From Sphaerosporella brunnea (taxonomy: Eukaryota; Ascomycota; Pezizomycetes; Pezizales; Pyronemataceae): a stretch of DNA of 64,000 bases. A program made the translations under genes and the position numbers. The DNA lies in assembly GCA_008704415.1 (NCBI GenBank), contig VXIS01000026.1, positions 124,001 to 188,000 on the forward strand. Direction: 5' to 3'. How positions within the stretch are numbered: the first letter of the stretch is position 1; each line of letters begins with the position of its first letter. Positions 53,485 to 64,000 of this stretch are shown one piece after another. A model generated the notes under the pieces. The model had not been told where the DNA came from. It saw only the letters and a program-made list of their open reading frames with translations, and searched no databases.

Positions 53485-56229
53485 AAACAAACAAAGACAC
53501 ATCCAAGAGCGGCATGGACGGCCTTGGATGCATAATTTGCAGCGGCAACACCTGCTGAGCCTGTCAGGTAGAGAAGAAGTTGCAACGGACAAATCTGCAT
53601 GCCGGGCGGGAGGTAGGTAGGGAAATAGAAAAGTAGGACGCTTCACGAACGAGACCAATCGAGTCCAGTGAAAAGCAGTGAATGCGATGAGTGAAGGGGG
53701 GCGGTTCGCGGCGGCGTCAACGATTGACGCTGCATGAGCTGGAGTCGGATGTCATTGCACAATTGCAACTTGCTTGCCAAAGGCGCACAATGGGACGGGG
53801 TTTGAATAGGGAGCATGCCAGCACGACCCCCGCGGAGTCAGCCCGAGCGCTGTGAGCCAACTACAGTCAACGGGATCTGTCGCGGGCTCTGTAATTTCCC
53901 GATTGGAGGGCTTGTGTGGACGCTGAGCGACAGCCCCAGCTCGAGGAAGGTCGCGATAGATGACAAGTGGACGGCTGCTATTTTATTCCCCGGAACCTTT
54001 GCTGGTCATGATTGTGGGTGGACACATGGAGAATCACAAACACGCTACGCGCCCGAAGAGTCAGGTTGTTGTGCGCTCTGAGATCGCGCGGACATCGTCA
54101 CCAGCGGATATCTTAGCACAACGAAAGGTGATGCCAATGGCCTGCACATACCGACATCGCTATTGATGGACATTGCACGACAATGAATGTCACAGGTACG
54201 CCGTGGTACAGCGTGTTAGATAAGTAGCCAGCTGTGTTCAATATCGGTGCCTCGAGCACAAAAGCGTGTGGTGATGGTGGCAATAACGCAGGTACCCGTT
54301 CCCTAAACCCGGATTTTGAATACTCTCGTGGCACTGCAACATGGTCAGGCCGGCCGTGTTCTATCTCCCAGCGCATCCACGTTGCCCGATTTCACGGCTG
54401 TATACACTTGAAAACCGCGTGATCCCAATGGCCAGCCGAAGAAGCGCAGTCTGTCAGCCCGTCTACCAAAATGGGTAGCTGTTTAATCAGGGCGGCTGGG
54501 ACGCTCGCGCTCGCTGCCTGTGGGCTACGTCTTTGCTTGGAAGAGACTGCGAATTTGCACAGAGTGATAACAGGTGACGCGACAATGATGTGATCATCGT
54601 CGATTCTCAATACCCGAGCAAGAGCTCGTGCAGCCCACAGGTAGCCGGCAGCGCTGCGAGTTGAAAAGCAGGTCTTTTTTGGTCAGCCAACTGTGCCAGC
54701 CCGTCTGGCTGGCTATTGAGAACACGGCTTGGTTGCATGTTCAACATAGCTTCAAGGCGTTATGACCCGGACAATACTGTCACAGAGGTTGAACTCATGA
54801 TTCTGGAGATAATTAACATAATCCCTCCGCGTGTCAGATACAAAGAATCGGAGCGTGGCTAATGCAACCACACCGAGGGTTCACAAACAGCCCCGTTGGT
54901 AAGTACCAGATTGACTGCCGGGACGTGAAAATATGATGCCATCCATTGGCAGAAGTATTCAAGTGGGGCGAGAGTGAAAGCGTCGCGCCAGCAACATCGT
55001 GTGACAACGTCCGAGGACTTTTAGGGTTGGCCAGGGCATAAACTAGACGAAAGACATGACCACATATTAAAAGGGCTGCCATTCGCATGGCATTTCCACT
55101 TCAAATTGCGTGGACCAGTTTGGGGAGAATTGTGGTGTCACGCAGGCAATTTTACCTCCATCACGCGCTTCTCAGGCTTCAGCCAGCGCATACTGCACCC
55201 ACGCGACGAATCCAAGGTCCTACCGGGACGCTGCTCGTGATTGCTACCGCTGGAGTGTGACTCTGTGAGGAAGTGACCGACACCGTTGAACTACCCTAGG
55301 CTCTGTGGACCTTGTATGCCGCAGTATGCGCACATGATGCGATCGTTGGAACGCAACAGAAAATCAACAACAGGTTGCGCCCGGTGGGTACAGCCGTTTT
55401 AGGGATGTTAGATTGTTTCTTCGCCAGGAAACCGCTCACATTCCACGCAGCCCGGAACGAGATTGTGACTATCAGACCGCTTCGATATCCGATCACGGAT
55501 CGTGAGCTGCGCTCCATCACTTATTTCCAGCCGTTCTCTGTGCGCCTCACTGCCATGTATGGCGTTGTTTCAGCTTTACTCTGTAGAGTCAAGAGATTGA
55601 TTGCGAGGTCTGAACGATGGACGTCAGTCTTAGAGGCATTAACACTCGTGGTGGAAATGTATGGCGCAGCGCAGTGCTCACCATGGCCATCTGATATCGC
55701 ACTTCAGACAATGTACGTGTGATTCATTGAATAGATGCAGACCCAAGGTAGGCAGGCAACCCGGGTTCACGTGGGAGCGGAACTACGCATCACGCGGCTG
55801 ACAACCCAGCGCGAGCTGGCCGGACAAGCTTCGTAAGCAGCCATCGCACCTGTGGCGAGGTTGAGCTGATGTGGGCCGTGCTCTTCAAGAGACCGGAGAC
55901 AAGCGTCAGTTTAGGTAACGTTTCCTCGCAAGCAACCGGCCCTAAAAAGCGGCAAACAACCACTCCCGGGTGAAACAAAACCATCGCGTGCGACCGCTCA
56001 GCGCAGTCGTGGTTCCCAGACCCGCGCCACCGAATACGCCGCGAGACGAAGGGTTGTCGTGGCGATCAGAACCAACCGTAGGACTAGCGTCGCAGCATGC
56101 GTTGCATTGCCGCCGGCGCTTAACGAGCTAAGCGAGCTGAGCGAGCTGCAGCGTCGCGGCAAGCAACGCGGTAAAAAAATGCGGCGTTGATCCTGCGCCT
56201 TAGTTAAGTGGGCGATGTTGTGGCAGGAG
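53485..56229. other. No gene recognised
   Basis: Includes a lone CTGGCTGGCTATTGAGAAC end (about 54707) related to the repeat at 11.8-12.1 kb. A 136-codon frame at 55312-55722 looks protein-like (RPVGTAVLGMLDCFFARK) but matches nothing I know. A short GAGCTAAGC/GAGCTGAGC tandem lies at about 56124-56147. Confidence 0.4.
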
Positions 56230-58330
56230 CCCACCGACAATGCGATCGCCGTTTACTCTTACGGATTCAGGCTTGAAAATTGAGACTGCGGTTATGCAGC
56301 AGTCGTTCAGGCTAACGCCGAGCTCAACATGTGGAGGAGCGCTGCAGCATACATCGGAGCGAACAAAGAGGGGTACGATGCGGAGCCGTTCGGCATCGCT
56401 GCTCGCCTTGAGGTAGCGCTCTCTAACGGCAGGACCCAAGCTGAGCAGACAGGGCGCGTCCCACTCTTTACCGACGCCCAGCAGGGGTGCCAATAGTCGG
56501 GCCGGCGCGCGGGGCAAACGGGGCCCCACAAAGTAGGCCGGGCTGGGGCGCGTGTCGCGCTTGTCGGACAGACTCCCGACGACGTTGTCAATGTCTGGAT
56601 GCCTCATAGGCGCCTTTGGGTGCCGGTTGTGCCGGTATGTCGATCGTGACGATCACGGGGCAATCTCCGAACGCACTAAGTGATCGAAAACCCGGCGTCC
56701 CTGGCCGGTTATCGGGTGTTTGTGTGCCGTGCCGTTTCCGTGTGGTCGACGAGTACATATTCATGTGGAGTTCTCATTTCCGCGAGGGAAATGCAGAACT
56801 ATTGGGTGAAGGCTCTAGACAGCGGCGTTGCAGGCCTGCTGGGAAGGGATCTCCCCCGGATGGGGGTAGAATTGAACGCCATTCCTGCCATGTCAACGGA
56901 GGCCGAGCGCATTTTCAGTGGGTATGTACCTGCAACTCTTGTTATTCCTGCAGGGAGAGATCGCTGACTCTGAATAGGCTGATGGCAGAGGTCGATACTC
57001 AATTACTGATCAGCGAGCTTCGCTCGGCGACGATTTCATCGAAGCGATCGAATTCCTCAAGTCCTGGGCGCTCCAGGCTCTTGTGAATGGTCCGGGCTCG
57101 GAGATCGAGAAGGTCGAACGTATGTTGGGCGAATTGGAAACTCGGGCGGCGGAGATGGAATGACTAGTGGAATGATTGCAGGTTGCGGGGGAATCAGTAT
57201 GACGTCGTCTCGGGGTTCGTGTGTTATTTAAAACAATGGTGGATAGTTCGGGTGCCTGGCGGGCCCTGTGGGCGCCTGCATGTCACGCAACCCATCGGGC
57301 GCCCGGGGGCACCTGGATCTCGGTCTAACATGCCTGGTCTCAACGGGCCTCGATTTGTACAGCCCAGTTAATTCAAACGTGTTCAGAACTCGCCGAAAGC
57401 CGGACTGGCCGGACTATTGGCACCCCTGACGCCCAGGCGGCTCTGCTGCGACTCCAGGACGACAAGCCCGGACCAGTCCAGTGGCGCCTGCCGCGCCTTG
57501 CCCGTGCGGAGGACAGCCTACAACGCCCAGGATGGACGGTGGAGTACCGCTGGGTGCCGGGCCATGAAGGCATCCCGGGCAACGAGCTGGCGGACAAGCA
57601 TGCATAAAGCCACAGCAAATCCCTGGCCGATGACCTCCTTGGCACCACGTCGCTCGCGCCAATCGACCGCCAGACCACTCAGGCAAGGTCTTGCGACAGA
57701 GATGAATGGCTGGCTAAAAACTCCACCGCCAAAACCTACTACCGACGACGAAAGAAGCCCGACCCCACCGCGGCAAAAACGAAGAAGTCGCTGGCGCCGC
57801 GCTTCTACCAGCTCCGCACCGGCAAAGCACTCACACGCCCATACCTCCTCAAGACGGGCCGACGAGCGGACGACAGGTGCTGGTGGTGCGGCAGCGGCGC
57901 CGTCCAGACACGGGACCACCTTTTTAAGATTTGAAAGAGGTGGAGGAAAGAGGTGGAAGAAACAGGTGGAAGAAAGAGGTGCAAGAACGAGCGGCGGGTC
58001 GTCTGGAGAATGGTTTCAGATGCTACAAAGCGAGGAGGGCGGAAGTGCTGTCCGGCGACGGCCACCTCCGCTCTGCTCGCGGAGAATAGGTGCACGGAGG
58101 CCGTCACGCACTTTCTAAACACTACCCAAGTCGGATCATGGCCTGATAGAGGCATGCTGTTATGAGACTGTTGTTTTCCTTGGTGCGCTTTGACGATTCG
58201 GTGCGATGTCCTTAGTCCTTTTTCCTTAGAAGAGCCGCAGGCCTCAGTAGTCTGCTCTGCCGAAGGGGTAGCATTGTCTTTTCTTTTTTACATATTTCAT
58301 GGCCGCAAGCGGCCGAATACAATATGATCA
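56230..58330 (+). mobile_element. Tad-like LINE, copy 3, split by hAT H3
   Basis: RNase H begins near 56243 (VYSYGFRLEN, first Asp lost), runs through AAYIGANKEGYDAEPFGIAA to LFTDAQ at 56481, and resumes after H3 with AALLRLQDDKPGPVQWRL and VEYRWVPGHEGIPGNELADK near 57580. Then RDEWLAKNSTAKTYY, APRFYQLRTGKALTRPYLLK and the knuckle CWWCGSGAVQTRDHLF follow, with a stop nearby. A small AGAGGTGGAAGAAA tandem (57938-57985) follows, then a tail like EAVTHFLNTTQVGSWPD. The 3' end has the ATGGCCGCAAGCGGCCGAAT hairpin at about 58299-58318 and ATGATCA. The RT is absent (5' truncation). It fixes the age order: LINE first, then H3. Confidence 0.85.
56482..57428 (+). mobile_element. hAT element derivative H3
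   Basis: 947 bp with ends CAGGGGTGCCAATAGTCG and (reversed) CAGGGGTGCCAATAGTCC, flanked by a perfect 8-bp duplication ACGCCCAG (56474-56481 and 57429-57436). The best preserved transposase C-terminus of the three: MQNYWVKALDSG, MGVELNAIPAMSTEAERIFS, an intron (GTATGT...GCTGAC...AATAG, about 56921-56976), then YSITDQRASLGDDFIEAIEF and VERMLGELETRAAEME with stop near 57161. The DDE catalytic part is deleted. Confidence 0.97.
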
Positions 58331-60787
58331 ACCCCGTAGACGTCGCATAGCTTCCGGTATGCTCGCAAATATACTGCAGTGACGATCTCGCCAGCGCGGA
58401 TACAGGGGTCCTCCGGAGGTAAAGGAAATCAAAATCTACAAATCTCAAAAAAGCGGATGCTTGCAGCTGGCCGCCTCGCATGTACATTCACGACAAAAGA
58501 AAGGCTGTGTGTTCTTGTCCTGCCTCGTCAATCCCCGTCACCTCTGAGACGAGGTCTTTCAGTTAACACGTCACGGTACCATGCGGGGGTGCCTGGAGCC
58601 CTAGAGCGCATGCTCCCGATGCGGCGGGCGAAGCGACAGGCCAGCAGGGTACGAGGGGGCAGTCCGGAAAAGTGCCCAGGGCACTACAGAACAAGATCTC
58701 CAGCCGCCGAGATTCCGAAGGTGTTGCAGACTCCGCAGACGCCAGTTGTGATGACCACACACCACCTCACGATGGCCGGCCAACCTTGGCTGAGCTCGCG
58801 GGACGTGGTGCGAGGCCGGTTGTCAGCGGGTGCGTGGATGCTGCGATCGTCGCCATCTTCACCTCTCGCGATCGCCATGATGCGCAGTTCCTCAGGCCGA
58901 CCGGTGGTGTGCCGGTCCGCATGCGTGCGCATCTGCGCGTGCGCCGGAGAGCCTGGATTCCCGTTCGGCAGCCAGATGTGAGTGCCGACCCTGACATGCC
59001 TATACCGGGAACGCCGACAGCCGGCGTGTTGGAACGGTCCCACAAATTTACTGCCGTGGGGTCTGCATTCCCACCGGTGCCGAGAGATCCCGGCGGTGGT
59101 GAAGTTGAGCATCGCGACCCGAATCCAGGATTCGATCATTCCAGGTTCGTCCGCCCCCTCTGACTGCCGTCGCCATCGCCGTCAACCACTGCCAGTTGCC
59201 GGCGCGGTGTTTGCCCAACGCTGTCACTTGCCACATTTCGCCACGCCGTCGAAGTCTCCGCCCGTGGCTCAGACTGTTGTCGCCAGTCGTCGCGTCACGC
59301 AGCGGGTAGATCGTCTACCGGACATACACCGCATCGCGCATCGAGTAGGGTAGATCCCGCCCGTAAGCACCTGCGCCGTAGCAGTAAGCGTGCTGGCTTG
59401 TTCGATTATCAAACTACCGGGCCTCGTTGACACGGTGCATCGTCTATGTAACCCTAAATACATGGGCGTCCAGCCCGCTCAGCTTCTCCAAGGAACAGCG
59501 GGGCTACCGCATGTAAGCATCGGGATGCTGAGAGATGTCAAGGATTCCCGGGCCCGCTGCGACTGCCACCAAGATGCGACGGTCGTTAGGCGTAGGTCTG
59601 GAAGTGATCCGGTCTACTTGAGTTTACCGCCAATCTCCGGCCCGGAATCCGTTTTCCACATCGCCCGTGTCTAGAGCCGATGGCGATGTAGTCGTTCGGG
59701 CATCGACCGCGCCGGCGCCATTTCCATTGAACGCGTGGCGCATCTACCCTGGGGCCGTAGGTTTTGCGGTGTACTGCCCGCTGGGAAAAGAAAGAAAATC
59801 AGAAAACAACAGTTCGATCACCCGGGGTCAAACAGCATTCACAGCCCCAAGGGGACACTAACGACTACACCTCACCCACATCAGCAGTGCGGATACCGTA
59901 TCCCTCAAGCTCCGCATTGTGCGACATCCAGGACGGCGCTGCCCCAGCCTGGCTCTGCAATAAATTGACCGGTCCGTCCTCAGTAAGGCGCTTGCGCAGC
60001 TACATCCAGCGGCAGTTGGCATCGCGACACCTCCCTTTCAAGCAGCCGTGCTGGAGGTCTTGCATCCCTCAGTGACGACTCTCAACCATTCTGCTTGGCT
60101 ACAGACAGAGAAGAGAACCAAATTCAATAGTAATCAAATAAAACAGTCCCCGTGCGCAGCGAAGCATTAACATCACGGAACCATCGATTTCATCAGCTAA
60201 TCTCGCTTCGTTGCCTGCGGCGATGCTGCTGACGATCAGAAGTTTTGCACGCTGGCGTACATGCTAAAACGGATTACTCACAGCTCAGTGCGCGAGCGAT
60301 GGCAGCAAGAGAGGCATCCGGCAGAACAGGGCGTTGACGCGGGCAGCGACGTGAGCAACGTCATCCTGTATGCGGTTATGTGGTCTGCTCATGGCGCAGC
60401 ATGTCGCCTCAATAGATGGCCTATCGGAGAAGCTGGCGTTCTAGAGTTATCAAGCGCGACGATGGCAAACTCTAACCAGAACACGACCATGTGTTGGATG
60501 TGTGACAATGAACGAGAGCGCCAGCACCGTTGCGACTGCTGCATACTTGTTGGACTCGAATCGGCGCTGCTTCACTTTACGAACTTGGGTCTGTATGATT
60601 CCGCCGTGCACTGCGCAACATCGCAGCTTCGGGAACTGTGAAACTTGGCAGGGGTTATTTGAGCCCAGCGTCATACGTGTTATGAAAACGATGCCACACA
60701 TTCCCGAATACGGAGAGAGTACAAATCTCGTTTCATGAGGACTATACAAACAGTTTCCATTCAGCTGATAATTGGAAGCAAGATAGG
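58331..60787. other. No gene recognised
   Basis: Open frames up to 163-200 codons (58379-58981, 58672-59163) are GC-rich and overlap on both strands, without domains. I do not call them genes. Confidence 0.4.
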
Positions 60788-60929
60788 GGGCCGCTCAGAC
60801 AGGCGTTTATATTTCTTTCGAAATTCCTGGATTTAAGGCCAGTTTCGGCGTCAAATGGCTTGCAGACATCGATAAACAGCCGGTTGAAAATTCGGATATC
60901 CAAGTCAAAAACGCCCGTCTGAGCGGCCC
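60788..60929. mobile_element. Miniature inverted-repeat element M1
   Basis: 142 bp with near-perfect inverted ends GGGCCGCTCAGACAGGCGTT and (reversed) GGGCCGCTCAGACGGGCGTT. Non-coding. The target duplication is not clear, so the superfamily is undetermined. Confidence 0.8.
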
Positions 60930-61299
60930 TCATATGTACAGCCTTTGACATCATGAACCAAGGGGTAGCTTCATAGCGCGTGAAACATTGTCTTTCTGTC
61001 GCTCTTATGACGGGCGGTGTAGGTCCGACCCATCTTGACATTGCGGTGCATGTTTCCGCGCAGAATTGCAACAGGCCGCTCAGTGTTTGTTTTGCACCAG
61101 AATCGTTCCTGGTCCCATGCTGTTTTTTCTCAGCACCAGCGCCGGAATGCTACAGATGCGGCTGTGACACGCAAACCAATTCGCATACACTGCTGAGCGC
61201 AGCCCGTTGTCAAGGCGTGGTGTCTGCTAATGATCTGCTGGTGGTACCCGGCGTCGACCCGGCGGTCTTGCCGTCTCTGTCAGATGGTAAGGGATATTA
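60930..61299. other. Spacer between M1 and M2
   Basis: 370 bp without a recognised feature. Confidence 0.5.
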
Positions 61300-61554
61300 G
61301 GGCCGCTCAGACTGGCGTTTATTCTTTTTAATCACGTTTCCAGATATACCGCAGCTTTCGGCCGGTTCTGGATGAGCACTGGTAATTGGAGCCCAATAGC
61401 AACCGGTCTTGCTTCTTGCTCCAGGTCCGGTATCGATCGTATAAACGTGTAGTAACGCCTAAAAAGGCGTTACAACAAAACAGTTTGTGGAGCCGGATAA
61501 ACAGTATGTTTCATGTTGGTACAAACGGGTCCGAAACGCCTGTCTGAGCGGCCC
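61300..61554. mobile_element. Miniature inverted-repeat element M2
   Basis: 255 bp with the same inverted ends as M1 (GGGCCGCTCAGACTGGCGTT and, reversed, GGGCCGCTCAGACAGGCGTT). Some internal similarity to M1 next to the left end (a TTTCCAGATATA / TTTCGGCC stretch). Contains an internal perfect hairpin GTAACGCCT-AAAA-AGGCGTTAC (61452-61473). Confidence 0.8.
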
Positions 61555-64000
61555 CATTGTAACACTGCCGACCCAGTGAAGATACTATATATCACGCTGA
61601 GCGAAATCACAGCATTCTCGCTTTGGAGGTTATACGCCACCGGGCTGTACCTGCGACCACCTGTTTCACCTGCCGCCGCTTTGCGGGCTAACAACCAAGG
61701 GAAGGCCTATGTTAGTGCTCACCAGAGCTCAAATTAATCATGAGCGAATAAGGACAACCGTGAATTCGCATATCATGATACTACCAGCCGACAGGTGAAT
61801 ACCAAAACGTCTTCGAGCTGCTTTAACCTTTGCTTTGATCCATCGGTCGACTAGCCGCAGCCTGACCAGAGTGACGAATTGCGCCCGGCACCGGGACGGC
61901 TGGAGAAGTCTAGGGTTGGCCCACAGGGACTCGGTGGATTTGTTAGATGATTATGGCGCCGAGGTCGTGTGATTTGCTCACCAGCGGCACAACGATGGCA
62001 GCATTCTCCAATACTAACCGTGCATGGCCACGATCCGGTGCGGTCACAGGCTTTGAAATCGCCAGAACATTTCGCGACGGCCGTAGCAACGGCCCGACCC
62101 CCGGTAGTGCGTGTGGGTCAAGCTGCGTTGCGGAGGTCTGTTGCCATCAGGTTTACACGAACGGGGATTCGGAAACCCCTGTCATTGTCATGGCTTTGCA
62201 ACCGTGCCAGTTTGCTCGCGGACACCCGAGTCACTCGCCAGGATTCAGGGCTCGCGGCAGCGCCACTCAACTCCCAGGCTTGCTCGGCGATCTGGATTGG
62301 CTGGCCGTTGAACACGGTCTGGCTTCGTCGCAAAGCGCTACCCTAACATACACGCAGTTAGTGTCAATATAACATTGCCGCAGTGGCAATTTCAAAACAA
62401 TCCGTTTCCCAGCGCGGGCAACGAGTAACTAACCACCTACTGGCACCCGCACCAGGATCTGCGGGATATAGAGAGATGGTTTTGGTTTTGACAAAGTACG
62501 TCGCTTTTGGAAGGCGCCGAGCGGTAGCAGGCCACCAGAGGCATCGATGCCAGGTATGCAGCGTCTTGGGATGCGACATCCGATTAGCACTGTGTTTCAT
62601 CAGGCTCTGACAGATCATCACCAACAACCTGAACGTTGGCTTTTTCATCAACCACCGCCACTCCGACTGTGGCCCCGTGGCGCCATTTCAAGTTAGCCGT
62701 CCATTGCCATTGGACGACGGCTCCGGTGCCCCAATGCCACAACGATTCAGCTGGCTCGATGATCTGCTTCTCTGAACAGGCTCTGCGGTTACCAGTGAGC
62801 CATGTTTCGCTGTCAATGATGCGTTCTGCCTTCCAGGAGCACGGCGGGATAAACAGGATATACAATGCTGTTAGGAAGGTCCGACTAGGCAACAGCTTGG
62901 GTCAAGATTATTGTCTGTACGCGACCGCGAACGGTCATGGCAGACCCACAACACGTCTCCCTCCCCCCATCTCATGGGCCAACGTCGGCCACCCTTCTGC
63001 AACAAAGAAAAATCGTAAAAGAACACAAAACACCCGCCACAACAAAATGACAGCCATCGCCAACATGGCCGAATCACTCTCCGATTTCCGATTTGTCCCC
63101 ACTGGATGATGACGAGTCATGTTCCGTGGCCACGGATCGCCCAACTATTGTATCTCGAGATGTGCGGGGTTGCCCTCGAAAGGTTCTATCACCCAACCTC
63201 CCTCTCCACGGCGCGGCCCAAACACGCATATTGATGGAAGCTATTTGGCGCAGGACGACGGCATATTGTCATCTATGGATCAGAACACACAGCGCTCCCA
63301 TCTCTCTGCGTTTCTGCATCATCTTGTCGATCGACCATCATTCATTGTCAGCGTGTGCTGCCCACGCCGCGACTACATTCAAAAGTGCGAACCTAGTACG
63401 CTGAATTTTACACGGCCAGATCAAAGTATCGCACAAGGCTGGCAATGTGCTGAGGCCTGTTGCCGGCTGACGATGTACAAAGCGTTTGCACTTGGCAGGA
63501 TACCCTAACTCTTCCGCATTTACTCCACTCGTCCCGTTTCCATCGCTTGAGACATCCATGACGTGTGTCTTGAACACCAGCTCCTTAAATTGGCGTGTTT
63601 TCCTGCTGTGGGCCCATGGTGTTGGGCACCCAGGATATCAGTAGCTCCAACACGCAGCGCATCCTGGCGTTCTGGACGGTTGATAGGCTTCCTGGAAACG
63701 CCGCCTAGCTGCGGGTACGGTATGGTGACTCAGCTGAGACTATTATTCTTGTCACTTTTGTATATTCGAAACTAGGTGCGCCAGAAACATGGTTCGGATA
63801 CTGCAGGACTCTTCCAAGCTGTATGTCGAACAGAATTGACGCTGGTGTCGAAGCTGACAACACGGCACCTTTGAGCCAACACAGGTCGGAACCTGTTGCA
63901 TCGGACATGTCAGCTGAAGGCGTGTTGACGTTGGAATCTCCTTTATCTCCGCCGCAGGCTGCGGGCATCCATTATTCACAGTCCCTGCTTACACGGGGGG
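61555..64000. other. No gene recognised
   Basis: A minus-strand frame at 62584-62892 (AERIIDSETWLTGNRRACSE, WHWGTGAVVQWQWTANLKWR) reads like a beta-rich protein but is short and isolated. Nothing else stands out to the window end. Confidence 0.4.

Noticed and set aside
54700..54730. Complete GGGCTGG-type miniature element
   Set aside because: Only one end (CTGGCTGGCTATTGAGAAC) could be found, with no opposite end or duplication.
58379..59163. Long GC-rich overlapping open frames as genes
   Set aside because: Open on both strands at once, no domains and no intron signals. Consistent with GC-rich chance frames.

Overview
The window looks like a transposon-rich accessory block of a filamentous fungus. 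The evidence is short (about 50-61 nt) introns with GT...CTAAC/CTGAC...AG signals, chromodomain Ty3/gypsy elements, Tad-type LINE 3' ends, hAT, Ty1/copia and Mutator-like remnants, and a decayed SRPK-like kinase. An ascomycete of the Pezizomycotina fits best, but a basidiomycete cannot be excluded. No rRNA, tRNA or CRISPR was recognised.

Layout. 1-3.2 kb: hAT terminus, decayed hAT transposase, LINE 3' end, Mutator-like C-terminal piece. 3.8-4.05 kb: a clean solo LTR. 6.4-7.5 kb: a dehydrogenase (SDR) gene with three introns and two in-frame stops. 9.3-10.2 kb: first of three related hAT derivatives. 12.65-13.37 kb: gypsy RNase H relic. 13.87-26.17 kb: a nest, in which old gypsy element B was entered by younger gypsy A (15.7-21.3 kb, TSD ATGGG) and by a 1.5-kb LTR-like insertion C (23.6-25.1 kb, TSD CTTGA). 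26.2-27.2 kb: reverse-strand gag-like relic. 27.8-29.0 kb: kinase pseudogene. 29.4-32.5 kb: repeat fragments, including a rearranged inverted piece of B. 32.6-33.1 kb: short hAT-like element with TSD. 35.9-38.1 kb: a broken gene of unknown family with a 37-41 residue tandem repeat, split by a hAT element. 39.3-41.4 kb: copia relic and a B-type LTR piece. 42-45 kb: two broken genes, Gln-rich and coiled-coil. 46.45-47.73 kb: the one gene that reads open throughout, a two-F-box/ankyrin-like protein. 53-58.3 kb: two more LINE 3' ends, one carrying a hAT insertion. 60.8-61.6 kb: a pair of miniature inverted-repeat elements. Long stretches between these hold nothing I can support.

The region is mainly a record of nested insertion and decay. 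Many stops in the broken genes sit where CAA, CAG, CGA or TGG is expected, which suggests C-to-T mutation. The most informative structural signal is in gypsy A and B. Each has a 9-nt site just after the 5' LTR that is perfectly complementary to a 9-nt site about 50 bp downstream of the LTR TATA-like box. The two pairs differ in sequence but keep pairing, as expected for Tf1-type self-primed reverse transcription.
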